Of a stretch of DNA of 64,000 bases, positions 42,768 to 51,219 are shown piece after piece. The notes under the pieces were generated by a model. That model saw only the letters and a program-made list of their open reading frames with translations. It had not been told where the DNA came from and did not search any database. The stretch covers positions 4,940,501-5,004,500 of the forward strand of contig NZ_CP108882.1 of assembly GCF_036347055.1 (NCBI RefSeq), written 5' to 3'. A program made the translations under genes and the position numbers. The stretch comes from Streptomyces sp. NBC_00820. Lineage in GTDB: Bacteria > Actinomycetota > Actinomycetes > Streptomycetales > Streptomycetaceae. The stretch's first letter is position 1, and every line of letters begins with the position of its first letter.

Positions 42768-43676
42768 ATGGACTGGCTGAAGAAGCTGCCCGGGGTCGGA
42801 CCGGTCGTCACCTGGCTCATGGCGACGCACGCGTGGCAGTCGTACGAGCGACTGGACAAGGTCAAGTGGTCGCGGCTCGCCGGGGCCATGACGTTCTCCA
42901 GTTTCATCGCGCTGTTCCCGCTGCTGACCGTGGCCGCCGCGGTGGCCGCCGCCACGCTCGACCCGGCCCGGCAGAAGACCGTGGAGAACAAGATCGCCGA
43001 TCAGTTCCCGGGAATCTCCCAGCAGTTGGACCTCAGCGGTCTGGTGCACAACGCCGGCACCGTCGGCGGTATCGCGGGTGCCGCGCTGCTGTTCACGGGC
43101 GTCAACTGGGTGGCCCAGATGCGCGATTGCCTGCGCGCGGTGTGGGAGCTGCCCGACCGCGGCGGGAACCCGGTGCTCGCCCGGCTCAAGGACGCCGGCG
43201 TCCTGATCGGCCTCGGCGGCGCCATGCTGGTGACGCTGGCCGCCTCCGGGCTGGCCTCGGCCGCCGTCGGCTGGCTGACGCGCCTGCTCGGCCTGGACGA
43301 GCACGGCTGGAGCAGCGTCCTGCTGCGGGTCGCCGCGTTCGCCGTCGCCGTGCTCGCCGACTTCCTGGTGCTGCTCTACGCCCTGACCCTGCTGCCCGGG
43401 GTCGAACCGCCGCGCCGCCGCCTGCTGGTGGCCGCCCTGCTCGGCGCGGTCGGCTTCGAGCTGCTGAAGCTGCTGCTCAGCGGCTACATCCAGGGCGTCG
43501 CCACGAAGAACGTGTACGGCGCGTTCGGCGTGCCCGTGGCCCTGCTGCTGTGGATCAACTTCACCTCGAAACTCCTCCTGTACTGCGCGGCCTGGACGGC
43601 GACGCGGAACGGGGAGCCCCCGGTCAAGGACGCGGCCGACGGCGCATCAGGTCCGGCAGCGGCCAGCGCCGGTTGA
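42768..43676 (+). CDS. YihY/BrkB family membrane protein
   Basis: The 302-residue protein has about six transmembrane helices and the YihY signature (AGAMTFSSFIALFPLLTVAAAV near residue 40; LDLSGLVHNAGTVGGIAGAALLFTGVNWVAQMRDCLRAVWELP near residues 85-130). It was once called ribonuclease BN, but that role is now assigned elsewhere; the function is uncertain, probably envelope-related. The last 53 bases overlap the 3' end of the convergent carboxypeptidase gene. Confidence 0.9.
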   Translation: MDWLKKLPGVGPVVTWLMATHAWQSYERLDKVKWSRLAGAMTFSSFIALFPLLTVAAAVAAATLDPARQKTVENKIADQFPGISQQLDLSGLVHNAGTVGGIAGAALLFTGVNWVAQMRDCLRAVWELPDRGGNPVLARLKDAGVLIGLGGAMLVTLAASGLASAAVGWLTRLLGLDEHGWSSVLLRVAAFAVAVLADFLVLLYALTLLPGVEPPRRRLLVAALLGAVGFELLKLLLSGYIQGVATKNVYGAFGVPVALLLWINFTSKLLLYCAAWTATRNGEPPVKDAADGASGPAAASAG

Positions 43677-44946
43677 CCAGGAAGGCCGCGGCCCCGAGCA
43701 GCGCCAGCAGGCCGCCGGCGACGGCGAGGGCGATCCCGACGCCGCTGGAGTCGGCGCCCGTGGTGGCACCGGCCACCGGCTCGGAGCCGGCGCGGTCCGT
43801 GCCGTGCGTCTTTCCGGCGGCCGCCGCCGATGCCGAGGCGGACGCGGAGGCACTGGGCTCGGTGCCGGGCCCCGCGACGTTCTTCGGCGGGACCAGATCG
43901 CCGACCGGCGTGACCTTGCCGTCCGCCCGGAAGCCCCAGTCGAAGAGCTTCGCGGCCTCCTTGTAGACCTCGTTGTGCTCGTGCTTCTCCGGGTTCATCA
44001 CCGTGACCAGCAGCACCTTGCCGCCGCGCTCGGCGACGCCGGTGAAGGTGGCGCCCGCGTTGGTGGTGTTGCCGTTCTTCACGCCGGCGATGCCCTGGTA
44101 GACCGGCACGTCGGCGTCGCCGCTCAGCAGCCGGTTGGTGTTCTGGATCTCGAAGGACTTACGGACCGGCTTGCCCTTGCCGCCCCGCTCGGTGCCGCCT
44201 GGGAACTGGGCCCGCACGGTCGCGCAGTACTCCCGGAAGTCCTTCTTCTGCAGCCCGGAGCGGGCGAACAGGCTCAGGTCGTACGCGGAGGAGACCTGGC
44301 CGTCGGCGTCGTAGCCGTCGGGGCTGACCACGTTGGTGTCCAGGGCCTGGAGCTGCCCCGCGTGCGCCTGCATGTCCCGGACGGTCTGCTTGACGCCGCC
44401 GTTCATCGAGGACAGCACGTGGACGGCGTCGTTGCCGGAGCGCAGGAAGACGCCGAGCCACAGGTCGTGGACCGTGTAGGTCTCGTTCTCCCTTATCCCG
44501 ACCATGCTCGAACCGGACCCGATGCCGGCCAGGTCGAGGGGCACCACCCGGTGCTCCGTCGACCTCGGGAACCTGGGCAGCACCGTGTCCGCGAACAGCA
44601 TCTTCAGGGTGCTCGCCGGGGGCAGCCGCCAGTGCGCGTTGTGCGCGGCCAGCACCTCGCCGGACTCGGCGTCGGAGACGATCCAGGAGCGGGCGGTGAG
44701 GTCCTTGGGGAGCGCGGGGACGCCGGTGGCGGGGTTCACCTGGGTGCCGGACTGCCCGAGCCTGGCGCCGCCGACCTGTGACATCCGCGCCGGCGGGGTG
44801 GCGGCCGGACTCGTCGCGGGGGCCGTCGGGGACGCGAGGGCGGCCGGCGCGGCTACGGAAACGGACAGAAGTGTGACGGAGGCGACCAACAGAGATCGAC
44901 CGACGGTCTTCTTGGGAGCGGACACGGTCGAGAACGTACCTTTCAC
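43624..44946 (-). CDS. D-alanyl-D-alanine carboxypeptidase (penicillin-binding protein, S11)
   Basis: A secreted serine peptidase that trims peptidoglycan stem peptides. From GTG 44946 it has 440 residues: signal peptide, catalytic tetrad STLK at about residues 112-115, SGN at 170-172 and KNG at 290-292 (in place of KTG). A Ser/Ala linker and a C-terminal transmembrane helix (VGIALAVAGGLLALLGAAAFLV) with a basic tail follow. A GTG at 44925 is an alternative start. Its 3' end overlaps the BrkB gene tail-to-tail. Confidence 0.9.
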   Translation of the reverse strand: MKGTFSTVSAPKKTVGRSLLVASVTLLSVSVAAPAALASPTAPATSPAATPPARMSQVGGARLGQSGTQVNPATGVPALPKDLTARSWIVSDAESGEVLAAHNAHWRLPPASTLKMLFADTVLPRFPRSTEHRVVPLDLAGIGSGSSMVGIRENETYTVHDLWLGVFLRSGNDAVHVLSSMNGGVKQTVRDMQAHAGQLQALDTNVVSPDGYDADGQVSSAYDLSLFARSGLQKKDFREYCATVRAQFPGGTERGGKGKPVRKSFEIQNTNRLLSGDADVPVYQGIAGVKNGNTTNAGATFTGVAERGGKVLLVTVMNPEKHEHNEVYKEAAKLFDWGFRADGKVTPVGDLVPPKNVAGPGTEPSASASASASAAAAGKTHGTDRAGSEPVAGATTGADSSGVGIALAVAGGLLALLGAAAFLVNRRWPLPDLMRRRPRP

Positions 44947-45016
44947 GGGCAGTGAAGTCCCACTTCCCACTCCACCCCGGGCTCGGAAGCGGACGGCGGA
45001 CGGTGATACTGGGGGT

Positions 45017-45256
45017 ATGAAGCTCAGCCGCCCGGTCTCCTGGTTCCTGCTCGCCTTCGGGGTGTGGAGCTGGTTCATCTGGGTCACTTTCATCAAGAAC
45101 CTGGTCAAGGACAGCAGCGGTCTGGCCTTCGACAACGGGCACCCGACCGCCTACTTCTGGGTCCACCTGCTGCTGGCGGTCGTCTCCTTCGTATTGGGGA
45201 CGGTCATCGGGGTCATCGGGTTGCGCGGACTGCGCGCACTGCGCCGGACGTCATAG
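45017..45256 (+). CDS. SCO4848-family small membrane protein
   Basis: A 79-residue protein with two transmembrane helices (WFLLAFGVWSWFIWVTFI, residues 9-26; FWVHLLLAVVSFVLGTVIGVIGLRG, residues 47-70) and an amphipathic connector. It corresponds to the conserved actinobacterial family named after SCO4848, usually next to a D,D-carboxypeptidase. Divergent from that gene across a 70-base spacer. Function unknown; the pairing suggests a cell-wall link. Confidence 0.85.
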   Translation: MKLSRPVSWFLLAFGVWSWFIWVTFIKNLVKDSSGLAFDNGHPTAYFWVHLLLAVVSFVLGTVIGVIGLRGLRALRRTS

Positions 45257-45678
45257 CCCGGACGCGGCGGGGCGGTCACCGCCCTCACGCTCGCCGTCCT
45301 GGCTGTCCTTGGCAGTCCCGCCAGTCCCGGCAGTCCCGGCAATTCCGGCTGTCCTGGCCGTCCTGATCGTCCCGGCCGTCCCAGCCATCGTGGCTGTCCC
45401 GGCCGTCCTGGCGGCACCGGAATCCACCCCGCCTGACCACCGTCACCCCCGCGCCGGAGCCCCCGGCGCGATCGGCCATGCCGAAATCGCGCTCTGCCCC
45501 TGTGGAGAGCCTGTGAAACCCCGCGGCGACAACGGCTCGGTAAGTTCTTGCTCATCCAGCCGGATTGCTCTTCCCCCAGGTGAAATTCGTGTGATTAGGT
45601 GAGCCGCGCCGCGACGGATGTGGCGAATTTGTGCTGGGCCAGGGGTAGGGCCCTGGCAGGCCTGGGGAGGGCACCACC
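45257..45678. other. Intergenic region with degenerate 9-nt repeat
   Basis: A 422-base spacer. The first part is dominated by the 9-nt repeat below. The second half (about 45480-45670) is less GC-rich and leads to GGAGGGCACCACC before the peptide-binding protein gene; its promoter is probably there. Short frames across the repeat give simple Val-Pro-Ala or Asp-Gly-Arg repeats and are not convincing genes. Confidence 0.55.
45301..45417. repeat. 9-nt degenerate tandem repeat, about 13 units
   Basis: Units of GGCNGTCCC/T type run almost continuously from GGCTGTCCT at 45301. A 9-nt period would keep every frame open, which explains the apparent small frames on both strands. Confidence 0.8.
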
Positions 45679-47238
45679 ATGCGATCGCTTCGCATGCGCA
45701 TTCTCGTGACGTTGCTTGCACTCGCCGTCGTAGGGGTCGGCGTTTGGCAGTTGCTGCCGTCGCAGGGTGACAAGAACAAGACCATCAAGGTCGGCACGAC
45801 GGACGCCATCACGTCCCTGGACCCGGCCGGCGCCTATGACGCCGGTTCCTGGGCCCTGTTCAACAACGTCTTCCAGACGCTGATGACCTTCCGGCCGGGC
45901 GGCGTCTCGCCGGTCCCGGACGCGGCGAAGAGCTGCGGCTTCCCGGGCGGCGACCTCCGGACGTACCGGTGTGTGCTGCGGGACGACATCAGCTTCCCCA
46001 GCGGGCGCAAGATGACCGCGGCGGACGTGAAGTACTCCTTCGACCGGATGAAGAAGATCAATTCCAGCGTCGGCCCGTCGTCCCTGTTCACCACCTTGAG
46101 CAGGGTCTCAGCCGACAACGACACGACGGTCGTCTTCCATCTGTCGTCCCCGGACGCCATCTTCCCGCTGAAGATCGCCACGGGCGCCGGAGCGATCGTC
46201 GACCGGGACAAGTACCCGGCCGACAAGCTGCGGACCGGCAACGACGTCGACGGCACCGGCCCGTACACACTGACGTCGTACGCGAAGGGCAAGCAGGCCG
46301 TCCTCACGCCGTACGGCAGGTACAACGGGTACGGCAGCGAGAGCCCCCGCCCCGTCGAGCTGCATTACTTCGCCGACTCCCAGAAGCTCGACAGCGCCTG
46401 GCGGGCCCGGCAGGTCGACGTCGCCACCCGGACGCTGCCGCCGGGCGTGCTGTCCGAGCTGAACCCGAGTGACCCGAAGCTGCGGGTCACCGAGACGGAG
46501 AGCGCCCAAGCCCGCAACCTGTACCTCAACACCCGCGCGGGTGCCCCGCTGCACGACCCGCGCGTGCGCCGCGCGCTGGCCTGGCTGGTCAACCGCGACC
46601 AGCTGGCCGCCAAGGTGTACCAGGGCACGGTCGACCCGCTGTACTCGCTGATCCCGGCCGGCATCACCGGCCACACCACGTCCTTCTTCGACGCTTACCC
46701 GACGCAGAACGTCAGCAAGGCGCGGGAGCTGCTGACCCAGGCCGGGGTGTCCCTGCCGGTGCGCTTCACCCTCGGCTACGGCAGGGGGCGTGGCGCGTCC
46801 GCCGAGGAGAGCGCCGAGCTGAAGCGGCAGCTGGAGGCCGGCGGCCTGTTCAAGGTGGACGTCAAGGCCTACGAGTGGACCGCGTTCCAGAAGCTCTGGG
46901 CCGCGGGGAAGATGGACGCCTGGGGTGTCACCTGGCTCGCCGACTACCCCGACCCGGACACCTTCGGCGCCCAACTCGTCGGCACCGGCTCCACCATGAG
47001 CACCGGCTACAGCAACAAGGTGGTCGACTCCCTCATCCAGGACAGCCAGCGGTACGACGACCGCAGCCGTGCGGAGAGGGACTTCGGCACCATCCAGGCG
47101 GACGTGGCCACCGACGTGCCGCTGATCCCGCTGTGGCAGGGCAAGGAGTACGTGGTCAGCACCAGGGACATCAGCGGCGGGCAGTACCTCGCGGACGGCA
47201 CGGGCGTCTTCCGCCTGTGGCGCCTGGGCTGGATCTGA
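45679..47238 (+). CDS. Peptide-type ABC transporter substrate-binding protein (SBP_bac_5), TM-anchored
   Basis: The 519-residue protein has the DppA/OppA fold: IKVGTTDAITSLDPAGAYD at the start of the mature part, KMTAADVKYSFDRM near residue 115, and GTGPYTLTSYAKG near residue 195. The N-terminus (MRILVTLLALAVVGVGVWQLL) is hydrophobic but lacks a lipobox Cys, so it is probably held by an uncleaved helix. No permease or ATPase genes are adjacent, so it may serve a distant transporter or act alone as a sensor or chaperone. Confidence 0.9.
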   Translation: MRSLRMRILVTLLALAVVGVGVWQLLPSQGDKNKTIKVGTTDAITSLDPAGAYDAGSWALFNNVFQTLMTFRPGGVSPVPDAAKSCGFPGGDLRTYRCVLRDDISFPSGRKMTAADVKYSFDRMKKINSSVGPSSLFTTLSRVSADNDTTVVFHLSSPDAIFPLKIATGAGAIVDRDKYPADKLRTGNDVDGTGPYTLTSYAKGKQAVLTPYGRYNGYGSESPRPVELHYFADSQKLDSAWRARQVDVATRTLPPGVLSELNPSDPKLRVTETESAQARNLYLNTRAGAPLHDPRVRRALAWLVNRDQLAAKVYQGTVDPLYSLIPAGITGHTTSFFDAYPTQNVSKARELLTQAGVSLPVRFTLGYGRGRGASAEESAELKRQLEAGGLFKVDVKAYEWTAFQKLWAAGKMDAWGVTWLADYPDPDTFGAQLVGTGSTMSTGYSNKVVDSLIQDSQRYDDRSRAERDFGTIQADVATDVPLIPLWQGKEYVVSTRDISGGQYLADGTGVFRLWRLGWI

Positions 47239-47248
47239 CCTCGCCCGG

Positions 47249-47318
47249 CCCGGATCCGGCTCGGCCCGGATCCGGCTCGGACCGGATCCGGCTCGGACCG
47301 GCTCCGGACCGGCTCCGG
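47249..47318. repeat. 16-nt then 11-nt tandem repeats
   Basis: CCCGGATCCGGCTCGG occurs at 47249 and 47265 and as ACCGGATCCGGCTCGG at 47281. Two 11-nt units ACCGGCTCCGG follow at 47297 and 47308. The repeat lies directly after the peptide-binding protein stop; there is no separate terminator. Confidence 0.85.
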
Positions 47319-47405
47319 ATCGACTCGGCTCCGGACCGCCCACGTAGCCTGCTCCGGTCCGCTCCGGACGGACTCGGCTCACCGCCCTCGCCACCGGCAG
47401 GGCGG

Positions 47406-48152
47406 TCAGCCGTCGCGCCGTGCCCTGGCTCCCGGGTCCGGCAGTGCCTTCGTCATTCCCGGCAGGAAGTCCGTGAACAGTTCGTGGACCTCCAGGACCA
47501 GGGGGCGCAGCACCCGGAAGCGGGCCAGGGCCACTCCGCGTGCGGTCAGCCGGGCCCCGCGCCGGGCCAGCCGGTAGCTGCGCTCCCGGTCCTCGGTGCG
47601 GTCGAAGACCCAGTACAGGACGAGCCCCATCTGCGAGAGCCACATCAACTCGGGCAGTACGTCCCGCAGTTCGGGCGCCACTTTGGACTTGGAGCCGGCC
47701 AGCACCTCGCGGTGGACGCGGACCGCCTGTTCACGGGCGTGCTCGCTCTCCGGTGAGAAGGGGCTGAGCGGGCTGTCGGGGTCGGCGGCGTTCTTGAAGA
47801 ACTGGACCGCGAACTCGTGGTACGGCTTGGCGATGTCCAGCCATGCGGTCAGCACGCCCGCGATCCGGGCCTCCAGGTCGGTCTCCCGGTCCAGGACCTC
47901 CCGGACCGCCATCTGGTGTTCGGTGGCGATCCGGTCGTAGAAGCCCTGGATCAGGTGCTCCTTGCCCGCGAAGTAGTAGTAGGCGTTGCCGACGGAGACC
48001 CCGGCCTCCTGGGCGATGGCCCGCATCGTCGTCTTGTCGTAGCCGCGCTCCTGGAACATCCGCATCGCGGTCTCCAGGATCAGCGCGCGGGTCTGCTCGG
48101 ACTTGGTGGTCTGGGGTTCGGCCGCGTCGGGGCCGTCGTTCTTCGCGGGCAC
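47406..48152 (-). CDS. TetR-family transcriptional regulator
   Basis: The 248-residue protein has an N-terminal TetR helix-turn-helix (ALILETAMRMFQERGYDKTTMRAIAQEAGVSVGNAYYYFAGKEHLI, about residues 23-68) and a large all-helical ligand domain. It ends the three-gene operon starting at 49219, nine bases after the DCC-family gene. The operon promoter carries two identical palindromes that are the obvious binding sites, so I infer autoregulation. The ligand is unknown. Confidence 0.92.
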   Translation of the reverse strand: MPAKNDGPDAAEPQTTKSEQTRALILETAMRMFQERGYDKTTMRAIAQEAGVSVGNAYYYFAGKEHLIQGFYDRIATEHQMAVREVLDRETDLEARIAGVLTAWLDIAKPYHEFAVQFFKNAADPDSPLSPFSPESEHAREQAVRVHREVLAGSKSKVAPELRDVLPELMWLSQMGLVLYWVFDRTEDRERSYRLARRGARLTARGVALARFRVLRPLVLEVHELFTDFLPGMTKALPDPGARARRDG

Positions 48153-48161
48153 GAGAGGAGC

Positions 48162-48815
48162 CTAACGAGTGGCGCAGGACCCGTCCGAGCAGGACGGCGG
48201 ATCGTGGACCCAGCCCTGCGCGGGGTGGTAGACCCACCCGTCCGGCCGCCGGTGGGTCACCCCGGCGGCCGGCGCCCCGGTTCCCCGCGCGGCGTTCCCC
48301 TGCGCCCCGGCTCCCCGCGCGGCGTTCCCCTGTGTCGCCGCGTGCCAGGCCGGAGCGCCCTGCCGTGCCACGTTCCGCGCCGGGACGCCCCGTCCCGCCG
48401 CGCTCGGTGCCCGGGTGCCCCGCCGGCCCGCCCCGTCCCGCCACTTCGCGGCGGCCAGTACGGCGCCGCGGGCGAGCCAGGCGCCGGAGGGGGTGCTCAG
48501 CCGGTGTGCGAGCGGGCGGTGCTCGCGCAGAGCCCACAGGACGACGATCCAGGCGCGGGAGCCGGTGTAGACCTGACCGCTGTCGCCGACCACGGTGATC
48601 TCGTCGAGGGTGGCGGCGTGGTCGAGGCCGGGGAAGTGGGTGCGGGCCCACTCCGATCCGGCCGGTACCAGGTCCAGCGGCACCAGCTGCGGCTGCCGTG
48701 CGAGCCAGCCGCGCAGGTGCGTGCAGAGGGCGCACCGGGCGTCGTACAGGACGGTCAGCCCGCGGACCGGGACGCCTGCGGCGGCCCGGCCCTCGGTGGC
48801 GGTCACGGCGCTCAC
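48162..48815 (-). CDS. DCC/DUF393-family thiol-disulfide oxidoreductase-like protein
   Basis: The 217-residue protein has the DUF393 signature LTVLYDARCALCTHLRGWL with a CxxC pair (about residues 23-26) and the ITVVGDSGQVYTGSRAWIVVLWAL segment. The C-terminal third is low-complexity (NAARGAGAQGNAARG) and ends with two Cys (SCSDGSC). The GTG overlaps the upstream stop by four bases. Probably a small redox or membrane-associated protein controlled by the operon's TetR. Confidence 0.85.
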   Translation of the reverse strand: MSAVTATEGRAAAGVPVRGLTVLYDARCALCTHLRGWLARQPQLVPLDLVPAGSEWARTHFPGLDHAATLDEITVVGDSGQVYTGSRAWIVVLWALREHRPLAHRLSTPSGAWLARGAVLAAAKWRDGAGRRGTRAPSAAGRGVPARNVARQGAPAWHAATQGNAARGAGAQGNAARGTGAPAAGVTHRRPDGWVYHPAQGWVHDPPSCSDGSCATR

Positions 48816-49219
48816 GCCCCGACCGTCGGGGCGATCCACCCCTGCGGCGCCACGGGCGGCACCTGCTGCCCCTCCATGATCCCGCGCCGCCGGATCTTGT
48901 TGAGCACGTACACGTTGCCCAGGTGCATCACGCCGAGCACCAGCAGCACCACGCCCAGCTTGGTCGACAGGGCCTCGAAGATGCCGCGGGTGTCGTCGAT
49001 GTTCCCGCTGTCGCTCAGGTACAGCGCCACGAAGCCCAGGTTGACGAGGTAGAAGCCGACCACCAGCAGGTGGTTGACGGCGTCGGCGAGCTTCTCGTTG
49101 CCGCGCAGCACGTCGGCGAGGAAGATCCGTCCGTTGCGGCTGAGCGTGCGGGCCACCCAGATGGTCAGCGCGATGCTGACGACCAGGTAGATGACGTAGG
49201 CGATGACGGTGCGGTCCAT
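48812..49219 (-). CDS. Small membrane protein, first gene of TetR operon
   Basis: A 135-residue protein with three hydrophobic helices (VIAYVIYLVVSIALTIWVA; VNHLLVVGFYLVNLGFVALYL; LGVVLLVLGVMHLGNVYVL) and a cytoplasmic Pro-rich end. No named family. AAGGGGTGGGG precedes the ATG. It is the first gene after the double-palindrome promoter, so it is probably the main target of the TetR protein, perhaps a transporter subunit or membrane-integrity protein. Confidence 0.8.
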   Translation of the reverse strand: MDRTVIAYVIYLVVSIALTIWVARTLSRNGRIFLADVLRGNEKLADAVNHLLVVGFYLVNLGFVALYLSDSGNIDDTRGIFEALSTKLGVVLLVLGVMHLGNVYVLNKIRRRGIMEGQQVPPVAPQGWIAPTVGA

Positions 49220-49232
49220 GCCCCACCCCTTC

Positions 49233-49291
49233 TTGAACGCGTTCAAAACGCTGACGGGGATGACTGTAGACCTGTTTTTGAACGCGTTCAA
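49233..49291 (-). promoter_or_regulatory. TetR operon promoter with two identical operators
   Basis: TTGAACGCGTTCAA, a perfect 14-bp palindrome, occurs at 49278-49291 and again at 49233-49246. On the minus strand TTGAAC (49291-49286), 17 bases, then TACAGT (49268-49263) form a near-consensus promoter. The upstream operator therefore covers the -35 box, and the downstream one lies just after the expected start of transcription. Confidence 0.8.
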
Positions 49292-49314
49292 CCCTTGGGT
49301 CGGGGTGCGAAGTG

Positions 49315-49725
49315 TCAGCTCCTGCGCCCCAGTTCCGGACGCTTGGTGTAGTCCGTGAACCCCAGGACGTTCCCCCACGGGTCGGCGATCTCGACGGTCC
49401 AGCCGGTGGCCGTCGAGAAGGGTCCGTCCAGTGCCGTGATGCCGGCCGCGGTCAACTCCCGTGCCGCCGTGCGCGCGTCCGGCACCTCCAGCCACACGTG
49501 CGGCGAGGGCCAGGGCGGTGGCCGGTGCCCGAATCCCTCCTCGGTCCGCAGCAGGATCCCCGGCGTCTCGCCGCCCACCTTCAGGGAGGCGATCCCGCCC
49601 TCGTCGAACCGGAAGCCCACCGAGAAGCCCGCCCGGCAGTAGAAGTCCACGGCCTCGCCGAGATCCCCGACGGGCAGGACCGCGTGGTCGAACCCGAGCA
49701 GTTCGTACGACTCGTCATCTGACAT
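49315..49725 (-). CDS. VOC family (glyoxalase/bleomycin-resistance-like) protein
   Basis: A 136-residue protein with two beta-alpha-beta-beta-beta modules of the vicinal-oxygen-chelate fold: LGFDHAVLPVGDLGEAVDFYCRAGF and SPHVWLEVPDARTAARELTAAGI, ending EIADPWGNVLGFTDY. Metal-ligand-type His and Glu residues are present, but activity cannot be told. It lies upstream of the TetR operon promoter on the same strand. Confidence 0.88.
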   Translation of the reverse strand: MSDDESYELLGFDHAVLPVGDLGEAVDFYCRAGFSVGFRFDEGGIASLKVGGETPGILLRTEEGFGHRPPPWPSPHVWLEVPDARTAARELTAAGITALDGPFSTATGWTVEIADPWGNVLGFTDYTKRPELGRRS

Positions 49726-49868
49726 GCCGTCAGATTAGGTGGACGGCAACGCCGTCGGCCGCCGACATGCCCGAGCGGTACGTCCGGTGGCACCTGGCAT
49801 GATGAGCCGCACTTATCGTCATCTTGTCTTCCGCGGGTATTCCGCACGGAACTCCAGGAGCAGTCGCC

Positions 49869-50312
49869 TTGACCGAGCAGCCGCAGCAGCCGGGCCCGAG
49901 CGGTTACGGATACCCCAACCAGCCGTCGGGCGACCCCTACGGGCACCCTCAGCAGGGCAGGCCGCCGCAGGGGGGCCCTCAGCAGGGATACCCGCAGCAG
50001 GGTTATCCGCAGCAGGGGTACCCGCCGCCGGGCGCCGTCCCGCCGGGGACGTACACCGGGGACCCCAACGCCCCCTACGGCTACGACTTCTTCGGGCGCC
50101 CGTACTCCGAGAAGTCGAAGCTCACCGCCGGTCTGCTGCAGATCTTCCTCGGTCACTTCGGCGTCGGCCGCTTCTACCTGGGCAACGTCGGCATGGGCCT
50201 GGCCCAGCTCTTCACCTGTGGCGGCCTCGGCGTGTGGGCGCTGGTCGACGGCATCATCCTGCTGGCCAGCGACAACCAGACCGACGCCGAGGGCCGGCCC
50301 CTGCGTGGCTGA
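49869..50312 (+). CDS. TM2 domain-containing protein
   Basis: A TTG start at 49869, eight bases after AGGAG, gives 147 residues. The N-terminus is a QGYPQ-type Gln/Gly/Tyr/Pro-rich repeat; the C-terminal TM2 domain (KSKLTAGLLQIFLGHFGVGRFYLGNVGMGLAQLFTCGGLGVWALVDGIILL) has two helices joined by the DRF-like FGVGRFY turn. It overlaps the DUF2752 gene and is paralogous to the 50912 gene. Confidence 0.87.
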   Translation: MTEQPQQPGPSGYGYPNQPSGDPYGHPQQGRPPQGGPQQGYPQQGYPQQGYPPPGAVPPGTYTGDPNAPYGYDFFGRPYSEKSKLTAGLLQIFLGHFGVGRFYLGNVGMGLAQLFTCGGLGVWALVDGIILLASDNQTDAEGRPLRG

Positions 50313-50712
50313 AGCCGTGGCTCCCACCGGCTCCCTCCTCCGTCATCCGGCGGTGGCGCCCCTCGCGGTGCTCACCGCCGGCGTGGCGGGCGCCGCCTAC
50401 CTCTACGGCACCGATCCGCACCAGCCCGGCCACGTCCTGCCCGGCTGCCCCTTCCGCCTGGTGACGGGCCTTCTCTGCCCGGCCTGCGGCGGCACCCGCA
50501 TGGTGTACGACCTGATGCACGGCCACTTCGCCGAGGCATGGCTGGACAACCGGGCCCTGCTGCTGGCCTCGCCGTACGCGCTGGCCCTGCTGGGGTGCTG
50601 GGCGGTGGAGGGCCTGCGGGGGCGTCGCTGGCGGCCCCGGATGAGCCCCCGCGGCCAGGCGGCGGTGCTGCTGCTCGCGGTGGCGTGGACCGTACTGCGC
50701 AACGTCATCTGA
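50305..50712 (+). CDS. DUF2752 domain membrane protein
   Basis: A 135-residue protein with the DUF2752 hallmark CPFRLVTGLLCPACGGTRM (two CxxC-like Cys groups) between hydrophobic helices. It overlaps the TM2 gene's stop by eight bases, so the two are coupled. DUF2752 and TM2 proteins are often neighbours; the role is unknown. Confidence 0.87.
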   Translation: MAEAVAPTGSLLRHPAVAPLAVLTAGVAGAAYLYGTDPHQPGHVLPGCPFRLVTGLLCPACGGTRMVYDLMHGHFAEAWLDNRALLLASPYALALLGCWAVEGLRGRRWRPRMSPRGQAAVLLLAVAWTVLRNVI

Positions 50713-50911
50713 CGCGCATGTGACCTTCCCTGGAACGGGAGTTGGTCAAAACGAAATTCATCACGGAACGGGAACGAAAGTTCGACTTGTCTCCCGTGTG
50801 CCTCATTGGCCTCCCTAAGATCGCGGCTCACAGGGGGGACGACGAGGCACGCACTTCGCCGTGGGATCCCGCCTGCCCGAGATCCCTACGGCACTTCCAG
50901 GAGCAACTCGC

Positions 50912-51175
50912 ATGAGCGTCCCCACCCCTGAGGCCCCCTTCGGCGTCGACCCGCAGGGCCGTCCGTACTCCGACAAGTCCAAGGTCGTCGCGGGTCTGCT
51001 GCAGATCTTCCTGGGCGGGTTCGGCGCCGGCCGCTTCTACGTCGGCAACACCGGTGTCGCGCTGGCCCAGCTCTTCACCTGCGGCGGCCTCGGCTTCTGG
51101 GCGCTGATCGACGGCATCATCTTCCTCACGAGCAACGACCGCACGGACAGCCAGGGCCGCGTGCTGCGCGGCTGA
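50912..51175 (+). CDS. TM2 domain-containing protein, short paralogue
   Basis: An 87-residue TM2 protein (KSKVVAGLLQIFLGGFGAGRFYVGNTGVALAQLFTCGGLGFWALIDGIIFL) lacking the QGYPQ-rich N-terminus of its neighbour. Its leader (TTCCAGGAGCAACTCGC) resembles that of the first TM2 gene (CTCCAGGAGCAGTCGCC), so the pair probably arose by local duplication. The intervening 200-base spacer contains AAATTCATC and repeated GGAACGGGA. Confidence 0.88.
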   Translation: MSVPTPEAPFGVDPQGRPYSDKSKVVAGLLQIFLGGFGAGRFYVGNTGVALAQLFTCGGLGFWALIDGIIFLTSNDRTDSQGRVLRG

Positions 51176-51219
51176 CCCCGGCACCGGCGACGGGCTCCGT
51201 GCCGTCGCAGCGCCGCAAC

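Noticed and set aside
45309..45602. A 97-codon frame encoding Val-Pro-Ala repeats
   Set aside because: The frame exists because of the 9-nt tandem repeat; frames are equally open on the other strand and no ribosome site is seen.
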